Source: Lycocorax pyrrhopterus obiensis (taxonomy: Eukaryota > Chordata > Aves > Passeriformes > Paradisaeidae). Taken from it: DNA of 64,000 nt. This document shows, in pieces, positions 39,101 to 49,256 of the stretch. The notes under the pieces were generated by a model. It saw only the letters and a program-made list of their open reading frames with translations. It was not told the DNA's origin and did no database searches. Each line of letters opens with the position of its first letter. Positions within the stretch are counted from its first letter, which is position 1. Where the stretch lies: contig JACSVZ010000002.1 of assembly GCA_014706295.1 (NCBI GenBank), positions 51,548,717-51,612,716 on the forward strand. The letters are read 5' to 3'. Position numbers and translations under genes: made by a program.

Positions 39101-41580
39101 ATAGGGATTTGTACTTCACTGTACACCGTAAGTCTTGCATGCTTCCTAAAAAATACTGTAAAGACTAAATTTGATGTTGTTAATTACTTTAAAGCCAAAA
39201 CATAAAGTAACATGGAGGAGAAAATGAAATAGTGGTTGGAAATAAGTTTTACATCAAAGTTGCATTTCACACAGGTTTTAATTCTTCCAGAAGTATTCCC
39301 AATATGATGTTCAAAATCAACAGAGAAAAAAAAAAGAAAAAAAAAGAAAGATAAAAAGCCAAGTACATCATCTTGTCAACAGAGAACAAAATTCTCCAAT
39401 CCCATTGGCAATCAGTTGCGTACAAAGTTATAAACAACCCCAGAAAATAGAGCACAGTGACAAAATACAGCACAGTGACCAGTTTGGATAGCGAAGCATG
39501 AAACAGAATAACCAGTGAAGTGGTGCACCAAAACACTGTGACACAGCACTCAAGCTCCCACTGTGGAACCACTTCCCAAGCACCCGTAAGCATTTACAAG
39601 AATTTTCAGCAATGTGAATTTTCAGAATGTACTGCAATGTGAACAATCCTTTTGTAAATTTGAGGCTGACGTGTACTGCTAGCTATATTGTGTTTCCAGT
39701 AAACAAATCTAGCTCCATTTCGCTTTCAGAAGTGAGTCAGAAATTAAATGCCACTCACTACATAAGGAGAATAATGTATAAGCTCTTGGAAGGTGAATTA
39801 ATATAGAGAAATCTTTGAATAGCTAGTTATCAAGATGGGAATGTATATGAGTAAATTGTAATTAAGATTATATACATATCCTTTATTCCTGGAATTTCTG
39901 GTTATAGTAACATTACTACAACCATTTAACTTCTCAACAAACTTCTTTCAAAAGTTAAAGATTTGTTTGTCGGGAAATCAGATAACCCACTGTAGGTCAT
40001 TTTCATGTTAAACTACAGCCATTAGCTGCTGAGTGACGAAAACAAACAAAAAAGCTCTGAAACCTTGTTAGAGAAAAGAAGGGACTTTGTTTTCAAAGAA
40101 CAGATTTCTGACAACCTAAATCATGAATCCTCACCCCCACACATTCCTGTTATGCAGAGCCTGAGAGATGACCATGAAGAAATAATATTGCTAAGAAAAA
40201 TTATATAGCTGGTCAAAACTAAGAAGTAAACCTCAGGATCAATACTTCTCCCAGTTCAAAGGTAGGAAAACAACTGAACATCCTATAGCCTCTGAGACCC
40301 AGATAACAACACAGACACTGCTGTGCATATTTGTTGACACACAAGCAAATACACAAGTGCAAGTAAATCCTGGAATAACACTGTTTTGTTTTTCAATAGG
40401 TTATCAGATGATAACAGATAGAAACCCACTGAGAAAGCATAGCAGTGCTCCAATTCCCTAATCATTTCATTGTTCATTCCCGCCCCCAAGGAAACAAACA
40501 AATAAATAAATAAATAGAGGGATCCACATAGATCTCTATGCAGTATATACTTTACATTCTACGACAATTCCCTGCTTGGTCAGTAGAATCAACCCCCATT
40601 CACATGTATACAATCCCAGCACATCTATCTGTAACATTTCAGGACACTTCCTTCCTCTATAAACAGCCGATTAAGCCAGCAGTATGATGAAGACTCTATA
40701 AAAATGCACTGCTTCATTTCAGTATGCATTTCAAAAATACTTGGCAATTGGCAAACGTTTTACATGGTCTGAAGAGAAACAACTAAATACTTAATTCTGA
40801 CATCTACTTGCAAAATGTTTTGCTCAAAACTACAGCTCAATGCAATGTTAAAGATTTGCTCTAATATCCACTGATATCAATGAATATGCTGTCATTTTTA
40901 CACTGATAGCAGAATCAGATTCTGTACAGGTGCTCTACACTCCTCTAGTCTGAAGTTCAGCTTTTCAGCAGATGCTTGATCATTTCTCTACTATTTCTGC
41001 CTCCACTAGGAGGGCAATTGATGGTCTCCTCTAAAATACCTTTGCTCATTCTATTATGGGCAGCAAAACTTCACTCTCAAGAACAGCTGTCCTGGCTCAG
41101 TTCCCTCTCATCAACTCACAATCATTCTTTCCTCTTCAAATGACACAGAATTTTCTCTTGCTGCTCCTCAGTAAAACACCAGTTATGAAAACTGGTCACA
41201 TCTCCTCTTTTCCCTCACAAAACTGTGGAAGTGAAGTACTTCCAAATGCAAATTGCATCCCTTCTGAGGAAGGTGGGAAAAACCAAAACAAATCAAACCG
41301 ACGAGCCAAACAAAAACTATCCTCAAACTTTGAACAGCTTCTGATTTCTTTCCCTCTCTGACTCCATTGCAGAACCAAGATTATATCACAGAGCAGGTCT
41401 CTTTCAACTTTCCACACCAGCTACCACTGAAATCACCAAGGAAGATCTGATGAGGAGCACTGCAAACAGTATCAGACCTCAGTGCACACAGACGCATACA
41501 AAGAAAAATCAAACACAATCAAACACAATATTCATCAGCAAAGAAAAAATAATCAACCTCGCAGAGTTGTGGGAATTTCC
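33187..41580. other. Intron stretch nearest to exon 1, no exon recognised
   Basis: AT-rich. It contains poly(A)/poly(T)-type runs (34300-34340, 36930, 37110, 39330), a short TA run (38308-38320), an AAAT run (40500-40516) and a 32-bp tandem duplication (37461-37516, listed). No repeat family is recognised in 33187-37460 or 38330-41580. Confidence 0.4.
37461..37516 (+). repeat. Tandem duplication, 24-bp core, period 32
   Basis: GTAACTCARTGCAATGTTRTTAAA occurs at 37461-37484 and 37493-37516, with two differences between copies. Confidence 0.9.
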
Positions 41581-41627
41581 CTCTGGCTTATTGTAGAGGT
41601 GAAATTGTGCATGTTTCTTAGAAAAGG

Positions 41628-41638
41628 GTACTTACGAG
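41628..41638 (-). other. CNTNAP2: Exon 1 splice donor (5' splice site)
   Basis: The minus strand reads CTC|GTAAGTAC, with the exon ending at 41636. The intron side is a perfect consensus match to U1 snRNA; the exon side is weaker (CTC rather than CAG). It sits exactly where the frame leaves homology to the CASPR2 leader. Confidence 0.85.
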
Positions 41639-41732
41639 ACGCAGGCAGAGCAGTCCTGGCTCTGCAGCTAATGCTGATGAAAATCCAGAGGAAGAGAGCT
41701 GCCCTGCAGCCAGCTCGGGTAACCACAACCAT
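41636..41732 (-). CDS. CNTNAP2: CNTNAP2 (CASPR2) coding exon 1: start codon and signal peptide
   Basis: Seen: the minus-strand ATG at 41732-41730 has A at -3 and G at +4 (strong Kozak). It opens 32 codons plus one base, then a perfect GTAAGT donor. The peptide begins MVVVTRAGC, has the hydrophobic core AALFLWIFISIS, and then CRARTALPAS. Known: mammalian CASPR2 starts with a signal peptide sharing RAGC, AAL-LWI, a CRA-TA motif and a Ser before Gln. From memory, its exon 1 also ends one base into codon 33; the last base here, C, fits a Gln codon. CASPR2 is a single-pass neuronal adhesion protein of the juxtaparanode that clusters Kv1 channels with contactin-2. Only the N-terminal leader is encoded here; the discoidin, laminin-G, EGF and transmembrane exons lie beyond base 1. 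Read without splicing, the frame stops after 59 codons. Inference: identity rests on a recalled protein sequence, but start, core, length and phase all agree. Confidence 0.92.
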
Positions 41733-42245
41733 CCTTCACTTCCCGGCTCCCTGTACTCCAAATGCCAGCCGCAGAAGACCTGCTTTTCTCCACTTTGGCC
41801 CCCTTCGCTCTCTCTCCTTCTCTTCCTCGGAGGAGGTGTCGAGGAGGTAAAGGGGGCAGGGCTTTACCTTGGGGTAGAAGCCAAACCCCCTCTTCGTCTG
41901 CTATCTTTGGGTTTGCAGCAGCAGAGTAAGTCCCGGTACTTTTCTTTCCTTTATTTCTCTGTGTTTGTGCGTGTGTGTTTCTGTGTCTCCTTCTCAGAGG
42001 AAGTGAAAAAAAAAAAGAAAAAAAGCCACGAAGTATCAAATAACAAGGATTCTAGAGGAAAAAATAAATAATAAAAAAAATAGGAGAAGCAATCCCCTAA
42101 AAGACGTGGAAGGAGGGAGGGAAAAGGGAGATGGAGATGAAGGGAAGGAGGAAAGGCGAAAAAAGCAGTTGGTGTTGCTAATGCTGCTGTTGATGCTACC
42201 ACTGCAGCTGAGCCCTTCTTCCTGTACAGAGGAGCGCTGCTGAGA
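41733..42245 (-). other. CNTNAP2: CNTNAP2 5' untranslated leader (exon 1, approximate 5' end)
   Basis: On the minus strand no ATG occurs between the coding start and 42403, so the proposed start is the first one a scanning ribosome would meet. Going towards the ATG, the leader has pyrimidine-rich and T-rich stretches (about 42160-42000), then GA-rich sequence, then AGTGAAGG just before the ATG. The 5' end is uncertain. I place it near 42245, about 30 bases downstream of a TATA-like run; a start inside the CpG island would make the leader longer. Frames drawn here by ORF callers begin at TTG or GTG codons and are not credible. Confidence 0.6.
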
Positions 42246-42272
42246 GAAGCTTGCAATAACCTCCCAGCTCAG

Positions 42273-42281
42273 ATATATATA
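42273..42281 (-). promoter_or_regulatory. TATA-like element upstream of CNTNAP2 exon 1
   Basis: A TATATATAT run on the minus strand is followed 25-35 bases downstream by pyrimidine-rich CTTCTCTCAGC, which could act as an initiator near 42240-42250. It would give a leader of about 510 nt without any ATG. It may be merely a short TA repeat beside the CA-rich stretch at 42281-42336; only 5'-end mapping can tell. Confidence 0.4.
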
Positions 42282-42461
42282 CACAGTGTACACGCACACA
42301 CAGCCGGGCAGCCAAACACACACTCACACAGAGGCAGGGAGAGGGGAGGGAGGGAGAGAGAGACACTCCCGCAGCACAGAAGCAGGCTCAGAGCCTCTCT
42401 CCTCATGTATTCATCATCTTCCAGCAGGAGGAAACGCTGCCACCAGCAGCAGCAACCTTCC

Positions 42462-42480
42462 TCCTCCTCCTCCTCCACCT

Positions 42481-42512
<32 letters not shown>

Positions 42513-42523
42513 CAAAAAAAAAA
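42462..42523. repeat. (CCT)n plus A30 and A10 tracts upstream of exon 1
   Basis: A short CCT run (42462-42478) is followed by thirty A at 42482-42511, GC, and ten A at 42514-42523. On the gene strand it reads as a long T tract next to GGA repeats, between the CpG island and the leader. Homopolymer length is prone to sequencing error. Confidence 0.9.
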
Positions 42524-42539
42524 GCAGGAGATGGGAAAA

Positions 42540-43100
42540 TCCTCTCCCCTGCGCTCCCCTCCCCTTCCCTTCGCTTCCTTCAGCTCCTCCTTCTTCCTCT
42601 GCGCCCCTCGGGCCTCCAGGACCCCGATCGTCCTCCCTTGCCTGTCTCAGATGCGGAGCCGGGGGACGGCTGCGGGGATCGGGGCTTGGCTGGGGCGGAG
42701 CGGGGCGGGAGCCAGTGCAGGGATCAGGGCCGGGGCTAGGGCTGGGGCTGGGGGGAAGGGGGAGCGGGGGGCCGGGGCCTGGGCGAGTGCGGGGATGGGG
42801 ATGGGGATGGGGATGGGGATGGGGATGGGGATGGGGATCGGGGCCGGGGCCGGCAGCGAAGAGGAGCGGAGCGGCGGGGCGGTGTCGCGGTGCCGCTGGA
42901 GCGGAGGCGCGCCGTCCCTGCTCGCCCCGCGGTCGGCTCCTGCCGCCCTCCCCGCCGCTCCCCCGCGCACCGCGGCTCCCCGAGCTCCGGCCTGCGGGGA
43001 TCCGAGACAGGTGGCCAGCAGGCAAGTCCTTCGAGCGGTCCTAGATCTGGTGGGGAGCGAGTATCATCCCGCCTGCAGAGAGCTGGGGCTGCAGGAGCCG
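42540..43100. promoter_or_regulatory. CpG island / GC-rich promoter region of CNTNAP2
   Basis: A sharp block of G+C- and CpG-rich sequence stands out from AT-rich DNA on both sides. It contains many GGGGC/GGGGA runs, CGG-rich stretches and Sp1-like GGGGCGG (for example around 42692-42702). It lies immediately upstream of the minus-strand first exon, as expected for a CpG-island promoter of a brain-expressed gene. Long frames open on both strands here are produced by the composition. Bidirectional transcription is possible but not shown. Confidence 0.75.
42791..42838 (+). repeat. (GGGGAT)8 hexamer array in the CpG island
   Basis: Eight uninterrupted GGGGAT units (48 bp) are preceded by more G runs from about 42731. 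The G-rich strand is the plus strand, that is, the template strand for CNTNAP2. Four or more G4 tracts with AT spacers fit the standard pattern for G-quadruplex formation. The copy number is likely to vary between individuals. Confidence 0.97.
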
Positions 43101-45519
43101 CTAATGCAGATGTTGCCATTCGGTAATTAATTCTCAGCCCGAGAGCGAGCCAGGAAGCAAGCTGCATTGAAGTATCGCTGTGGTTTTCACCTACAAGAGA
43201 TGATGGAGAAAACCTGGCCATATCGCAGCCTTATGTTTTAGGGATTGCAAGCGTCTGACTCTTCTTTTCCATCCCTCTCCATCCCTCCTGCCATTGCCCT
43301 TAAACAGCTGAACCAAAAGTTATTGCTCACCAGATACGGTAGAATAATGAGGGTAGGGAGTTATTCATGGATTATTTATTCTACAATCAATGAGGCAAAG
43401 AAAAATGAAAACAATTATTTCTCAGGTGTTATATAGAGAAAGCTGAGAAATGGAGAGGTATAATTTCTTTAGAGGAGCCCCAAAGCAGGGATAAATTATT
43501 TTCAGTGACTAATACACATGCTGTTAACAAGTACCTGCTGTTATTTAGTGACTGTGATGAAGTGGTTAAGACCGTGTGTAAGATGAGATTTTCAGAAAGG
43601 CCTTGGAATATTAGGATCCTCAATCCTGTTGCCTTTCAGAGGGAGTACAGTGCCTATCTTTTAGGTCACTTTGAAAGCTCATCCATATGTAATATGTGAT
43701 ATCCCAGGAGAGCTGTGGCCTAGAGGTTTGAGCACAGCCCAGGACAAAGCTTAAATGCCAGTCCTGGGAAAAGTGCTTCTGTAATCTTGCCCAACTGCCT
43801 TAATTTTTCCTCCTTGAGGCTTTTCCTCCCTTGCCTTATCCATATCGAGTATTAATACATTAATATTTCAAATGCTTTCATAGAAGTAATGCCAATATGT
43901 CTACAGCAAATGTGAAATGAAAAAGTGCACTATGAATGATAAGTTTTATTATACTTTTCTCTGTTTTTGAAAGAATAAGTATTTCCATAGAGACTCTTGT
44001 TACCTCTTCCCTGCATCATCCTGAGCTTTTTGCAATGCCCTTCTCTTTCCTTATAACCCACAGATACATTTTGATGCCCAGTAATCATTAGGCTATGTGA
44101 GTTTTTTGGGAATTAACTAAGAACCAAATATTAATTAGTGACATTAAACTAGTTCAAAATTTCCTCTTTCCATAACTTCTTTCTTGTTCCCATTTTCTAT
44201 TCCCCTCCTGCTGTATACCCCACAATTTTTCAAGTTTGAAAACCTAAATTTTCTTTACTTTAGCTACTGCTGAAGTGATAGAGCTGAAATAGTATCACAA
44301 AGTGATTGCATATATTCATGGAAAAAAAAACAACTTCTGACTATGACATGCAAAAATTTCTACCACTCTCATTCTGAGTTCTTGAAACCCTTTTGGTATT
44401 CATCGGCCTTTATAATTCACTTGAATAAGTAATAAACAGCTTCTCTGAGTAAGTACTTAAAGGCTCAGCAGACCATTTTTCAAACAAAATTTCTGCTTCT
44501 TAAGGCTCTTCCAATAAGCACAACGAAAAACAGACTCGCACATCACCCATTCACACTTTTATACGTCTATACCTGAGTATGACCCAGCTCATGAAGTCCT
44601 CCACAGGACAAAAACCTTGACTTGCCTTGACTTGATTTTAGTTGTTCAAACTTCACACTTGTTTAACATATGATGATTGGGGTCTTCAAAAATGTACTCA
44701 AATTGATCATAAGTAGTTAGACATTTAAAAAAACAGCCATAAGGGATAAGAAAAATAATTCAAAACAGGAATATTCAGAAGGCTGATTGGTGAATATCTC
44801 AATAATGGTGATAGTAGAAAATTTCGTTGTGGTTTGAGACGGAAGAAATGGCACAGATTATTGCATTTTTCCCCACCTCAGAATAGGATCAGTCCTTAAA
44901 AACTGAATAAAATATTTAAACTATATAGCAACAGAAATGAGTTGTGCAAGGGAAATGCAATTATTTTTAATATAACCACAACTGAGGCCTGCAACATCAT
45001 TAACTTTGACTGATTCTGTCACACAAAAATCATTACAAAGATCTTCAGGCATTCTTTAGTCCTATAAGACAAGCTAACCATATACACTCTTTTTTTTTTT
45101 TTTTTTTTCCTGGAGCATGTTGTGAAATATTACTTTACATGATTCAACAAATCCAAGTTGAATATATTAACCTTTGCAATGAAAACATGGTCAAATTGTG
45201 TTAGGCTACAATATGAAGCTATTAGATACTTCTACTTTTTCTCCTAACCTTTCCATTCCAGAGTGTAAATGTGAGGATGTTTCTAAGCAAGCAGTGAGAC
45301 ACACCTGCGGTCTCAGCAGGGCAACTACAAGCTTCAGCACCCTTCTCCTGCGACCGTCAAGTGTTTGCAGCTTGGGTCAACAGGGACATGTACTGCACTC
45401 TATAGGTTAGGAAAGTGTCGTAGCAGATTGGGACAGACACACCAGCCAAGAGGTGCAGAAGGAGGATCTTCCATCAAAGCTACTCCCATAAGAAAATTAA
45501 GTGTTCCTTATTTTTATTT
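43101..45519. other. Flanking stretch without recognised elements
   Basis: The GC content falls quickly after 43100. A run of T lies at 45090-45108. No repeat family or gene was recognised. Confidence 0.45.
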
Positions 45520-46047
45520 TTCAAATCATAAAATATGTAATTGCTTAGGTTGGAAAAGACCTTTAAGATTGTCAAGTCCAACCACTAGCCCAGCACTGCC
45601 AAGGCCACCACTAAACCATGTCCCAAAGTGCCACATCTACACCTTTAAATATTTCCAGGGATGGTGACTCAACCACTTCCCTGGGCAGTCTGTTCCAATC
45701 CTTGGCAACCCTTTTCATGAAGAATTTTTTACTCACTATCTGATCTAAACCTCCTCTGTTGCAATTTGAGGCCATTTCCTCTTGTTCTATTGCTTTTATA
45801 CTTGAGAGAAGAGACCGATCCCCGACTGGCTACAACCTCCCTTCAGGGAGTTGTAGAGAGTGGTGATGTCTCCCCTGAGCCTCCTTTTGTCTGGGCTAAA
45901 CACTTCCCTCGGCTGCCCCTCATATGACTTACTCTCTAGACCCTTCACCAGCCCTTCTCTAGAAGTGCTCCAGCACCCCAATATCTTTTTTGTTGTGAGG
46001 GCCCCAAAACCAGCCATAGAATTTGAGGTGCAGCCTCACCAGTGCCG
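45520..46047 (-). mobile_element. CR1 LINE fragment
   Basis: It begins with eroded terminal repeats (AATCATAAAAT), then TTAGGTTGGAAAAGACCTTTAAG, GTCCAACCACTAGCC, and, downstream, GTGATGTCTCCCCTGAGCCTCCTTTTGTC and GAGGTGCAGCCTCACCAGTGC. It is truncated at its 5' end (right side) and carries no intact frame. Confidence 0.92.
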
Positions 46048-47275
46048 ATGACCACTTCAACACTCCTATAGCCTTAAAAAGTAGAGAGGTATCTCAGTTT
46101 ACTGGTGAAACCTCCCTGGCAATTACTAAGACACTACAGTGTTAAAAGACTCCAATTATTACAGCTGTACACAAATTTTATTGAGCATAATGGAAATTGT
46201 ACACACATATTGATGAACGAATAGATCATTCTGAATTTACTAGAGCTGTCAAGCAATGTCTGCTAAATGGAATTCATCCTGGATAGAGCTATATTTACAG
46301 TGTGTGAATGTCAAGAAGGAAAACACAATGTCAGAAAGCTAGAAAGGATAATTAAGAATTTTAAACACTGGTGGGACCAAATGGCATTCAATAAAGTGAT
46401 CAGTTGGGGCCACAGAAGAAAATGAGCCAACTTGAAAAAAGGACATGCAACTTTTGAATTAATACTGAAAAATAAACAGCAAGTTTCTTTATGCCTAACA
46501 AACTACCATTTTAAAATATTGTTTTCCTTTTACAGTTTTGGTTGCCCCAGCCCTCTTGCATGGTAGAGCTCTAAAAATTATCCATAGCAGAATTTCCATG
46601 CAAGTCTCTAGAATGTTAAATATAAGGACTTAACACAGGAAAGCCAAATGCAATGTATTTCAAATTATGACCAAACAAGGCTTTATGATCACATGCACAG
46701 AATGAAACGCCGGATAATGGACAGCTCTATGTCTGAAGAAAGTCTCAGGTTTATTAAGAACAACATGGAGTTTTCTACTGGGTTTGTTGATACTCATGGG
46801 TATTTCTCTGAGGGAGAAAGAGATCACATGAAAATTGTGATCCATCTGCCTATCAGATGCTGTAAAGACCTGAAGAAAATATTTCTTTTCTAGAAATGCA
46901 AGGAAAGTCCTTCCTAATCTTAATGCAGCTGAAAAGGAAGATGAAGGTATATTGGCAGAAAAGAGACATTATCTTCTTGCTACACACAGCTAAAAATAGA
47001 ACATTATAGTTTGAAGTGAATGCATTTTGGCTTGACCATCAGTTAATTGTTGTAGTTGTATTAAAACAAACAAGCAGATAAAAGAAATGAAAATATGTAT
47101 TTATTAGACATCAAAAGAAATTGAAGATGTTCAGAAGTTTTCAGCTTCATGCTCCTCTATGTTTTGCAGTCTAACCATGTGCTTAAGACAGCATCTTCCT
47201 TTAGAAATTTCTTTTGTGGTATCTTGATCTCTGTTAATCTACACTGCATAATGAAAAAATTTGACAAACAATTAT

Positions 47276-47669
47276 GAGGAGCAGTTGAGGTCACTTGATT
47301 TGTTCAGCCTTGAGAAGACTCAGAGGAGACCTCATTGTGGTCTTCAGCACTGTCAGAAGGGGAAGCAGAGGGACAGGTACACACAGCTTCACTCTTGTGA
47401 CAGGACCCAAGGGAATAGATGAAGCTGAGTCGGGGAGGTTTAGTTTGCATATCAGGAAAAAGGTTCTGCACCCAGAGGGTGGTGTTTGGGTACTGAAACA
47501 GGCTCCCAAGGGAAGTGGTCACCGCAACAAGCCAGACAGAGTTCAAGAAGTGTTTGGACAGTGCTCTCAGGCCCATGGTGTGACTCTTGGGGTGTCCTGT
47601 GCAGGGCCAAGAGTTGGATTAGATGATCCTTGTGGATACCTTCCAACTCAGCAGATTCTGTGATTCTAG
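47276..47669 (+). mobile_element. CR1 LINE fragment, same subfamily as 3641-4044
   Basis: Landmarks: CACTTGATTTGTTCAGCCTTGAGAAGAC, GGAGACCTCATTGTGG, CACCCAGAGGGTGG, ending TTCCAACTCAGCAGATTCTGTGATTCT. It matches the 3641-4044 copy along nearly its whole length. Frames of about 90-120 codons on both strands here are CR1 remnants. Confidence 0.92.
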
Positions 47670-48988
47670 GGCTAAATAATTGTCTAGATGCATAATTTAA
47701 GTGCATATAAAGAAAGAAAAGGCTTGCTAAAAGAAGATATCTTTTTTGCTAAACCGAACTTCAAATTTCATTAACATAACAGTATTATAGTTAATTCCTT
47801 TCCTCGCCACATCTGGTCTCAGTTTTTCTTCTTAATTCAGTTTGGAACATTTTATAGGCAATCCATGGATGCATAGGAGAAGGTCTATATTGAAAAAAAC
47901 CCACAGAAACGGAATTATAGTAATATTTTCAAAAGCTATTGCAATTATATTGGAAATACTTCAGTCACCTTTAAAGGAGAAATCAAAATCAATCTGGAAT
48001 GTTTCCATCTGCTATTTGTGGGGCAGGAAAAAAGGCATCCTTTCACTAATGCACAGCCTGCAAGGTAAATGCCAGAGAAGAGACTGTCAGCTCTTCTTAG
48101 ACTACCATTTATGTCTGGATGAAGAGACTTCATGTGACTTGAAGGCTTTTTCAAGACAAGTACATAGCAACACTTTGTAGAACACAGTAAATACTTCCAC
48201 AGTGAAGTAATATTTGTGAAAAATTTGTGTATTTTTAGCTATATTTTAATGCAAATTAGCAGCTGAAAACATGGGAAAGAACCAGCATAATCTAACACAA
48301 TTTCTTTCCTTAAACTGACAGTGATCTACAGCCCTCATCTTGGGAACTTCTTTGGGAAAGGTTTTGGAATAATTCACAACTAGTAGCTTTAAACCACTGC
48401 TTTACTTTAATTAATTTGTGTTACCGAGGATATAGCCTCATTATCTACTCAATACATATTTAACAGATTGGAAGAGGTTAGCAGAGTAATGCACTAAAGT
48501 TACTGAAGCATTTAAGCATTCTGAGTAAATATATATTTGCCTCCCTCTTATATTGTCCACATCATTCAGTCTCAATTACCACACTAATAAACCAGTTATC
48601 TTCATCTCCTACTACAGATAACATATGGATACTTGACCATAAAAGTACTTTAAAATACTACCATGTACTCTATCTTATATTAGGAGTATCGAGAGTCCTC
48701 TTGAACCATATTATAAATTCTTTCTTACAATTGATTGTGGTAAGGTGCTTGGTGCATCAGTTAAACATGAAGCTCTAGTAATTCTTTATTATGACTCAAG
48801 AACGGCCTTTTATTAAGTGACTACAGTGCATCTAGTACAGAGCAGGGTGTCAGTCACGGCTGAAGCTCCTGCATACTACCCAAACACAATTATACTTAAA
48901 GATAAATGCATATTGCTTTGCCTGTCTGCACACCTGCCTGTCAGATAATTTCCTGTGCATCCCATGTGTTCCTGTTTTCCTTTTTCTC
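47670..48988. other. Flanking stretch without recognised elements
   Basis: AT-rich, with no repeat family or gene recognised. Confidence 0.4.

Positions 48989-49256
<268 letters not shown>

Larger units (their letters stand above)
1..41635 (-). other. CNTNAP2: CNTNAP2 intron 1 (donor-proximal part)
   Basis: The intron starts at the GT of the donor (41635) and runs off the window at base 1. Known: CNTNAP2 introns, intron 1 included, reach hundreds of kilobases in mammals, so absence of a further exon in 41 kb is expected. Seen: AT-rich sequence with no convincing exon, CR1 fragments, LTR candidates and simple repeats, listed separately. The intron assignment follows from the exon call. Confidence 0.85.

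Noticed and set aside
41668..42323. Three minus-strand frames of 95-123 codons over the exon 1 leader
   Set aside because: They begin at TTG or GTG; there is no ATG in this stretch, and their frames differ from the CASPR2 frame.
43000..43130. Divergent plus-strand first exon with a donor near 43011 (ACAG|GTGG)
   Set aside because: A GC-rich promoter could fire both ways, but one GTGG donor in GC-rich DNA is weak evidence and no coding start was supported.
42286..43221. Long overlapping open frames (up to about 250 codons) on both strands of the CpG island
   Set aside because: They overlap each other in several frames, consist of low-complexity Gly/Pro/Arg/Ser and repeat-encoded Gly-Met or Pro-His-type runs, and follow from high GC content and the GGGGAT array.
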